NCBI GenBank assembly: GCA_902363395.1
Contig: CABIZZ010000002.1
Coordinates: 62,001 to 126,000, forward strand
DNA: 64,000 nucleotides
Source: Streptococcaceae bacterium
Lineage (GTDB): Bacteria; Bacillota; Bacilli; Lactobacillales; Streptococcaceae
Reading direction: 5' to 3'
The notes under the pieces are model-generated. The model saw only the letters and a list, made by a program, of their open reading frames with translations, searched no databases and had not been told where the DNA came from. The translations under genes and the position numbers were made by a program. Positions 59,354 through 64,000 of the stretch are shown here, piece after piece (position 1 is the stretch's first letter; each line of letters opens with the position of its first letter).

Positions 59354-60286
59354 ATGAAAAAACTAACTTCCGTCTTAGCCCTCTTTGTGGCTCTCTTATT
59401 TGGTTTACTGGCTTGTAGCAAAGACTCTTCTTCCAAGTCCTCATCCGATAAATTGAAAGTGGTCACCACCAACTCCATCCTCGCAGATATGACAAAAAAT
59501 ATCGCTGGAGATAAAATCGAGCTACACAGTATTGTCCCTGTCGGCCAAGATCCCCATGAATACGAACCACTCCCAGAAGATGTCAAAAAAACTTCACAAG
59601 CAGACCTCATCTTCTACAACGGCATCAACCTCGAAACGGGTGGCAATGCTTGGTTTACCAAGTTGGTCAAAAATGCTAATAAAGTAGAAAACAAGGACTA
59701 TTTCGCTGCCAGCGATGGCGTAGAGGTCATCTACCTAGAAGGCCAAAACCAAGCTGGAAAAGAAGACCCTCACGCTTGGCTCAATCTCGAAAACGGGATC
59801 ATCTATGCTAAAAACATTGCTAAACAATTGATCGCCAAAGATCCAAAAAATAAGGACTTCTACGAAAAAAATCTAGCAGCCTATACTGAAAAACTGAGCA
59901 AGCTGGATCAAGAAGCCAAGCAAGCATTCAATAACATCCCAGCAGAGAAGAAGATGATCGTAACCAGTGAGGGTTGCTTCAAGTACTTCTCCAAAGCCTA
60001 CGGCGTCCCATCTGCCTATATCTGGGAAATCAACACTGAAGAAGAAGGGACACCTGAACAAATCAAAACGCTGCTAGAGAAATTGCGTCAAACCAAAGTA
60101 CCGTCCCTCTTTGTCGAATCCAGTGTCGATGAGCGTCCTATGAAAACTGTGTCTAAGGATAGCAATATCCCTATCTTTGCAAAGATCTTTACTGACTCGA
60201 TCGCCAAAGAAGGCGAAGAAGGCGACAGCTACTACAGCATGATGAAATGGAATTTGGAGAAAATCGCAGAAGGTTTGAACAAATAA
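59354..60286 (+). CDS. fimA: manganese-binding lipoprotein FimA/PsaA, adhesin-associated
   Basis: A 310-residue cluster 9 metal-binding lipoprotein. Signal [21 protein letters not shown] has lipobox LLAC (Cys about 21). Metal ligands typical of PsaA are present: His in [10 protein letters not shown] near 68, His in EDPHAWLN near 141, Glu in [10 protein letters not shown] near 206 and Asp in KIFTDSIA near 281. FimA also has a described link to adhesion and endocarditis. The start is at MKKLTS; upstream in-frame codons lack a ribosome binding site, while AAAGGAG precedes this ATG. Confidence 0.96.
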   Translation: MKKLTSVLALFVALLFGLLACSKDSSSKSSSDKLKVVTTNSILADMTKNIAGDKIELHSIVPVGQDPHEYEPLPEDVKKTSQADLIFYNGINLETGGNAWFTKLVKNANKVENKDYFAASDGVEVIYLEGQNQAGKEDPHAWLNLENGIIYAKNIAKQLIAKDPKNKDFYEKNLAAYTEKLSKLDQEAKQAFNNIPAEKKMIVTSEGCFKYFSKAYGVPSAYIWEINTEEEGTPEQIKTLLEKLRQTKVPSLFVESSVDERPMKTVSKDSNIPIFAKIFTDSIAKEGEEGDSYYSMMKWNLEKIAEGLNK

Positions 60287-60373
60287 GATTCCAAACTGAT
60301 TAGATTCTCAAACAAATCAGTGGCTCTTCCCCCTTCATTAATGTACAATGAAAAGAAAAAAGGAGTCTTTGCT

Positions 60374-60868
60374 ATGACAACATTTTTAGGAAACCCTGTT
60401 ACCTTTACCGGATCTCAACTTCAAGTTGGCGATACTGCTCATGACTTTTCACTGACTACACCAAACTTAGAGAAAAAATCTTTGGCTGATTTTGCTGGGA
60501 AGAAAAAAGTCCTCAGCGTGATCCCATCTATTGACACAGGTATCTGTTCCACCCAAACACGTCACTTCAACCAGGCCCTCTCTGACATGGAGGACACTGT
60601 GGTCTTGACGGTTTCCGTCGACCTTCCTTTCGCTCAAGGTAAATGGTGTGCTGCTGAAGGGATCGAAAATGCCATCATGCTCTCAGACTACTTCGACCAT
60701 TCCTTCGGAAAAGCCTATGGCCTCTTGATCAATGAATGGCATTTGCTCGCACGCGCTGTCTTGGTCCTAGATGCGGACAACAAGGTCACTTACGTCGAAT
60801 ACCTAGACAACATCAACAGCGAACCCAATTACGACGCGGCAATCGAAGCCGTCAAAGCACTTGATTAA
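60374..60868 (+). CDS. tpx: thiol peroxidase, Tpx type
   Basis: A 164-residue atypical 2-Cys peroxiredoxin. The peroxidatic Cys is in [15 protein letters not shown] near 58, and the likely resolving Cys is in GKWCAAEG near 92. It removes hydrogen and alkyl peroxides, sensible beside Mn uptake in oxidative defence. AAAGGAG is 8 bases from the ATG at 60374; the longer frame is not supported. A short T-rich hairpin after the stop may terminate. Confidence 0.95.
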   Translation: MTTFLGNPVTFTGSQLQVGDTAHDFSLTTPNLEKKSLADFAGKKKVLSVIPSIDTGICSTQTRHFNQALSDMEDTVVLTVSVDLPFAQGKWCAAEGIENAIMLSDYFDHSFGKAYGLLINEWHLLARAVLVLDADNKVTYVEYLDNINSEPNYDAAIEAVKALD

Positions 60869-60922
60869 ATAAAAAAGAGGTCTAGGACCTCTTTTTACTT
60901 TATCTATAAAATCTGTTCAGAG

Positions 60923-60939
60923 ACTTTCCTTAGGTGAGT
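60923..60939 (+). repeat. end fragment of the cloverleaf repeat
   Basis: ACTTTCCTTAGGTGAGT, the conserved end of the element at 62834, followed by GAGGCC-TTT-GGCTTC and a CAATCCGAAA block similar to the flank of copy B. Confidence 0.6.
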
Positions 60940-60976
60940 TTCTAAGAGGCCTTTGGCTTCAATCCGAAAGAGGATA

Positions 60977-62002
60977 CTATAAAATCCGATGGAGTCCATT
61001 CTGAAGGAGGACTCGCCAGCGTAAGCGTGGGATGCCTCTGAGGAAACTCCGCACACGCTTTGCTACCTGTTGCTTGTAGCTCTTGCCTCCTTGTGCAAAG
61101 GTTCCCTTCCGGCTCCAATAGCCCTGCTCTCCACGATCATTCTTCGGAGCTAGATAGCGAACACCTTGCTGATAGAGGACCTTCTTACGAAAAGGTGGAT
61201 CCCACGATTTGACGGGATCGATATCCAAGTCCTTATGAGTCCGGCCTCTGGCTAAACCATAGTTGAAACTGGCTCCATTGACAATGCCATTTTCAGAAAT
61301 CTGATTCGGGTCCACTTCGTTGAGAAACTGGCCACCCTGATCCAGGATATACTCAGTATGAAAGTTGAGCAAGACCTTAAAATTCAACTGGGCCTGAGCA
61401 CGCGATGGGAAGGCGAGCTGGCCGTTTTGATCCACATAGACCTTATTGTGAAGACGAGCCGCCTCATAGGCATCAATCTTAATTCCTTTTGTCTCCTGTA
61501 AGTAAGCTTGTAGCGCCTCTTCATCAGTCTGTCCAGTTTTGGCATAATGCTCCCGAATCCACTGGGTCTGGTAGGCAGAGAGCAGATAGCGGAACTGGTG
61601 GATCTGGCGTTTTAAGAGCTGATCTCCTGCTTTGCTGGCTAATGAATCCTGAGCAAACGCTACTTGGACCACTCTTGAAAAAGAGGACCAAAAAGGTGAA
61701 TGAGGTGGGCAAGCTGGCCAGAACCGCTTCAGTAAGAAGGCGGTCTCCTCACAGGTTCCCGATAAATCCCGTGGCATGAGACAGAGGTGCATGATCCCTC
61801 TTAAGAGGGCCTGGGCACGGCCTTCCGCCAACCCTTGCAGTTCTCTCTGCCACATCTCTTGGAAAAGAGGGCTGGCAAAGACAAAGACAGAGCGGTAACA
61901 GTCTTGCCTTCTTGCTTCATCTTCGCAAGACTGCAGTCGTTTTTCTAAGTAGCTGAGACCTCTGGTCGTCCAGCCCAGTTTTTCTAATTCCCGTCGCTTC
62001 AT
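60977..62002 (-). CDS. DUF3114-like protein of unknown function
   Basis: A 341-residue soluble protein rich in Arg and Gln, resembling the streptococcal DUF3114 family (recognition from memory, moderate). The N-terminal 150 residues are helical with Cys-rich spots (CLMPRDLSGTCEETAFLL, PACPPHSPF); the C-terminal third (GLARGRTHKDLDIDPVKSWD, and GYWSRKGTFAQGGKSYKQQV) is basic and probably the conserved domain. The start at 62002 has AGGAGGGGG upstream. It is convergent with tpx and divergent from the Mn regulator gene, with about 140 bp between. Confidence 0.8.
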   Translation of the reverse strand: MKRRELEKLGWTTRGLSYLEKRLQSCEDEARRQDCYRSVFVFASPLFQEMWQRELQGLAEGRAQALLRGIMHLCLMPRDLSGTCEETAFLLKRFWPACPPHSPFWSSFSRVVQVAFAQDSLASKAGDQLLKRQIHQFRYLLSAYQTQWIREHYAKTGQTDEEALQAYLQETKGIKIDAYEAARLHNKVYVDQNGQLAFPSRAQAQLNFKVLLNFHTEYILDQGGQFLNEVDPNQISENGIVNGASFNYGLARGRTHKDLDIDPVKSWDPPFRKKVLYQQGVRYLAPKNDRGEQGYWSRKGTFAQGGKSYKQQVAKRVRSFLRGIPRLRWRVLLQNGLHRIL

Positions 62003-62142
62003 CTGCCCCCTCCTTTCCATATTGTTTTCGGTTTATGCTTCTATACTATCATCTTTCGCCCTCCCAGACAATTCCTATCCACTGGCCAAGCCATTTTGCG
62101 CTTTTTTTGATATACTAGAAGGAGCGAAGAAAAGAGGACCCT

Positions 62143-62796
62143 ATGACACCAAATAAAGAAGATTACCTCAAGTGCATCTATGAAATCGGCACGCAACATG
62201 AAAAAATTAGTAACAAAGAGATTGCGGCCCGGATGCAGGTTTCGCCTCCAGCCGTGACTGAGATGGTCAAGCGAATGATCTCGGAGAATCTCCTCATCAA
62301 GGATAAGACCCACGGCTATCTGCTTACCGAGCTCGGCCTTCAAACAGTTTCCGATCTCTTTCGCAAGCACCGATTGATTGAAGTGTTCTTGCTCAAAAAA
62401 CTGGGCTATACAACTGAAGAAGTCCATGAAGAGGCTGAGGTGCTCGAGCATACTGTCTCCGACCGCTTTATCGATAAACTTGACCAGATGTTAGACACTC
62501 CTAGGACCTGCCCCCACGGAGGAACTATTCCACCTAAAGGACAACTCCTCATCGAGGCTTACCAGGACCGTTTGAGTGATGTCAGCGAACTGGGAACCTA
62601 TCGTTTGCGAAGAGTCCAGGATAGCTTTGAATTGCTGAATTTTTTAGACCAGATCCAACTGACCATTGGAGATGACATTCTCTTCAAAGGATACGACGAT
62701 TACACTGGCCTCTATAAGCTCCAGATTAAAGACCAAGACATCCAGATCAATCATCTGATTGCCCAACAACTTTACATAGAAAAACATGCCCTCTGA
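62143..62796 (+). CDS. mntR: manganese-responsive DtxR/MntR-family regulator
   Basis: A 217-residue metalloregulator, orthologue of ScaR/SloR/PsaR (FimR in S. parasanguinis). The HTH spans about residues 20-50 (ISNKEIAARMQVSPPAVTEM). The dimer and metal domain follows with HRLIEVFLLKKLGY near 76, EEAEVLEHTVSDRF near 100 and CPHGGTIP near 124; a C-terminal SH3/FeoA-like domain follows. With Mn bound it should repress the fimCBA-tpx operon at the palindrome at 57711. Monocistronic. Confidence 0.94.
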   Translation: MTPNKEDYLKCIYEIGTQHEKISNKEIAARMQVSPPAVTEMVKRMISENLLIKDKTHGYLLTELGLQTVSDLFRKHRLIEVFLLKKLGYTTEEVHEEAEVLEHTVSDRFIDKLDQMLDTPRTCPHGGTIPPKGQLLIEAYQDRLSDVSELGTYRLRRVQDSFELLNFLDQIQLTIGDDILFKGYDDYTGLYKLQIKDQDIQINHLIAQQLYIEKHAL

Positions 62797-62833
62797 TTAA
62801 GAGCATGTCAGATTGAAGAAATAGTATTCCTAG

Positions 62834-62971
62834 AAACTTTCCTTAGGTGAGTACGGACGTCAGCGAACTTCTACGAAGTTCCATGACTTAGTTTTGAACC
62901 TAAGGTTTCAAAACTCCCAAGTGCTTGAAACAACAATGTTTCAAGCATTTTTCTCACGGCGGAAAGTTTCG
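62834..62971 (+). repeat. cloverleaf-forming repeat, copy A
   Basis: A 138-bp element between mntR and dtd with ends AAACTTTCC and GGAAAGTTT. Inside lie GAACTTC-TAC-GAAGTTC (62865-62881), AGTTTTGAACC-TAA-GGTTTCAAAACT (62890-62915) and TGCTTGAAA..TTTCAAGCA (62922-62949). The conserved flanks CTTAGGTGAGTACGGACGTC and TTTTTCTCAC are shared with the inverted copy at 35721. Confidence 0.85.
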
Positions 62972-63095
62972 GATTTACTTCGACAACTCAAAGTAATATA
63001 AGGATTTTTTTGAAAAGTTATCCAGCTATCCTAAGTAAAAAGTAATTTGTCTACATTCAAACATGCCCTTTAATGAAGAGCATGTTTTTTTCTTT

Positions 63096-63539
63096 CTATG
63101 GATTTTTCGTATCGAGGATGATGGTCACTGGCCCATCATTGATGAGTTCGATTGCCATATCTGCAGCGAAGACCCCTCGTTTGACAGGGACTTCCTTTTC
63201 TAACAAATCATTGAAGTCATCGTAGAGCCGGCTGGCCATCTCTGGATTGGCTGCCCCAATAAAGGCTGGACGATTGCCTTTTTTTGTCTGGGCAAAGAGG
63301 GTAAATTGAGAAATCGAGAGGATTTCTCCTTGAATATCCTTAACAGATAAGTTCATCTTCCCTTCTTCATCCGAGAAGATCCGCATTTGCGTGACCTTTC
63401 GTACTGCGTATTCCAGGTCCTTCTGGTCATCCTCAGGCCCCACTCCCACTAAGAGCAGAAGCCCATCCCGAATCTGACTATAGACTTGACCATCAATAGA
63501 AACCGAGGCCCTTTTAACCCGTTGAATTACTAATTTCAT
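63096..63539 (-). CDS. dtd: D-aminoacyl-tRNA deacylase
   Basis: A 147-residue editing factor that hydrolyses D-Tyr-tRNA and Gly-tRNA-Ala. [20 protein letters not shown] is the family start; [17 protein letters not shown] (active-site region) lies near 78 and the GP motif near the end ([13 protein letters not shown]). It follows relA on the same strand, the usual Firmicutes pair, though repeats of about 300 bp now separate them. There is no clear ribosome binding site change. Confidence 0.95.
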   Translation of the reverse strand: MKLVIQRVKRASVSIDGQVYSQIRDGLLLLVGVGPEDDQKDLEYAVRKVTQMRIFSDEEGKMNLSVKDIQGEILSISQFTLFAQTKKGNRPAFIGAANPEMASRLYDDFNDLLEKEVPVKRGVFAADMAIELINDGPVTIILDTKNP

Positions 63540-63582
63540 CTTATTATCCTATTTAAACAATCTATTAAGCATTCACTGCTAC

Positions 63583-63700
63583 CTTCAAAGAAAATCGACA
63601 TCAGACAAGGCAGTGAGACGCAGGCAGACTATCCGAAAACCAAAGGCTGTTCAGTTGCTTTTAGGGCAAGGCAACGAGGCGAGCTACCAAGCAATAAAAG
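63583..63700. repeat. BOX-like repeat, short copy
   Basis: 118 bp from CTTCAAAGAAAATCGACATC to GCAATAAAAG. The first roughly 90 bases are identical to the next copy. It lacks a 28-bp module present in that copy. Confidence 0.8.
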
Positions 63701-63722
63701 AATTCTAACCACACTCCACAAT

Positions 63723-63868
63723 CTTCAAAGAAAATCGACATCAGACAAGGCAGTGAGACGCAGGCAGACTATCCGAAAACCAAAGGCTGTTCAGTTGCTT
63801 TTAGGGCAAGGCAGCGAGACGAAGACAGTACTGAAGTACGGCGAGGCGAGCTAACGAAGCAATAAAAG
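63723..63868. repeat. BOX-like repeat, long copy
   Basis: 146 bp, tandem to the short copy. The extra module includes CAGTACTGAAGTACG-type inverted sequence. The reverse complement shows a GCCTCGCCGTACTT-like block similar to pneumococcal BOX elements. Nothing else was found in the 345-base gap between dtd and relA. Confidence 0.8.
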
Positions 63869-63884
63869 ATAACTGAGCAGCCGA

Positions 63885-64000
63885 CTAGCCGTTGGTACGC
63901 TTAACAGAGTACACCTCCGGCACACTCTTAATCTTATCCACAACCGTTGTCAACATAGACAGGTTTGGAATCCCGAAGGAAATGTGGATATTGGCAAATT
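63885..64000 (-). CDS. relA: (p)ppGpp synthetase RelA, C-terminal end (partial)
   Basis: The last 38 codons of RelA, cut by the window edge. The frame reads FANIHISFGIPNLSMLTTVV then DKIKSVPEVYSVKRTNG and stop, the end of the C-terminal ACT domain of the bifunctional stringent-response enzyme. Adjacent dtd supports the call. Confidence 0.85.
   Translation of the reverse strand, partial: FANIHISFGIPNLSMLTTVVDKIKSVPEVYSVKRTNG

Noticed and set aside
58489..60868. FimA operon as a novel adhesin system
   Set aside because: The genes match the well-known streptococcal Mn importer set with a DtxR-family operator; nothing new is needed to explain it.

Overview
The window is chromosomal DNA of a viridans-group streptococcus, most probably Streptococcus parasanguinis or a close relative. 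The strongest clue is at 55.7-60.9 kb: a PepO endopeptidase gene divergent from a manganese ABC transporter operon that ends in a FimA/PsaA-type lipoprotein and thiol peroxidase. This is the arrangement I remember from S. parasanguinis. Moderate GC, a YSIRK/LPXTG StrH hexosaminidase, ClpL, a PolC-type polymerase, double-glycine bacteriocin peptides and streptococcal small repeats all agree. Species assignment is inference; genus is firm.

Layout. 0.1-4.2 kb (minus): trigger factor, then truA with a pyridoxal-kinase gene, an ECF transporter S component and a TIGR01440 protein. 4.3-10.5 kb (minus): StrH, aminopeptidase PepS, a 49-residue protein and an unknown 231-residue protein, downstream of polC (10.6-15.0 kb). 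15.1-16.3 kb (plus): a lipoprotein and a membrane-anchored protein. 16.5-21.7 kb (minus): proS-rseP-cdsA-uppS-yajC, an envelope and secretion cluster. 22-24.5 kb: a small DNA-binding-like protein and ClpL with an unusual repeat-rich upstream region. 24.9-30.3 kb (minus): a polar amino acid ABC transporter linked to two UroD/MtaA-like proteins and a small secreted protein. 30.6-33.4 kb: HAD phosphatase and GlmS. 33.7-36.9 kb: ABC exporter and a PlcR/Rgg-like regulator. 37-39.3 kb: GH1 glycosidase and a class I glutamine amidotransferase-like hydrolase. 39.5-40.1 kb (plus): a two-peptide bacteriocin locus with a frameshifted immunity-like gene. 40.1-46.1 kb (minus): leuS, an oligopeptide-binding lipoprotein, and a CPBP protease paired with a 46-residue double-glycine peptide rich in Pro, Gly and Arg.

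46.3-55.5 kb is a complete sugar-catabolic module: two regulators (DeoR, SorC type), PTS IIA-IIB-IIC, a glycyl radical enzyme, F6P-aldolase-type transaldolase, glycerol-dehydrogenase-type oxidoreductase, and a divergent radical-SAM activase. Its composition matches the recently described anhydroglycolysis route (1,5-anhydrohexitol-6-phosphate lyase, Fsa, GldA) better than the usual formate acetyltransferase label. 55.7-62.8 kb holds pepO, fimCBA-tpx, a DUF3114-like gene and the Mn-responsive DtxR-family regulator. The window ends with dtd and the 3' end of relA, separated by two tandem BOX-like repeats.

The most interesting items are: the Pro/Arg-rich double-glycine peptide with its CPBP protease; the bacteriocin pair with a candidate immunity gene broken or switched in an A8 run; a roughly 138-bp repeat that folds as a cloverleaf and keeps its pairing through compensatory changes between two copies; a 182-bp structured repeat in 3' regions; a shared operator-like element before both UroD-like genes; a palindrome GCACA-N2-TGTGC at both the PTS and glycyl radical enzyme promoters; and five TTTACAT repeats around the clpL promoter. 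I saw no rRNA, tRNA, CRISPR, prophage or insertion sequence.
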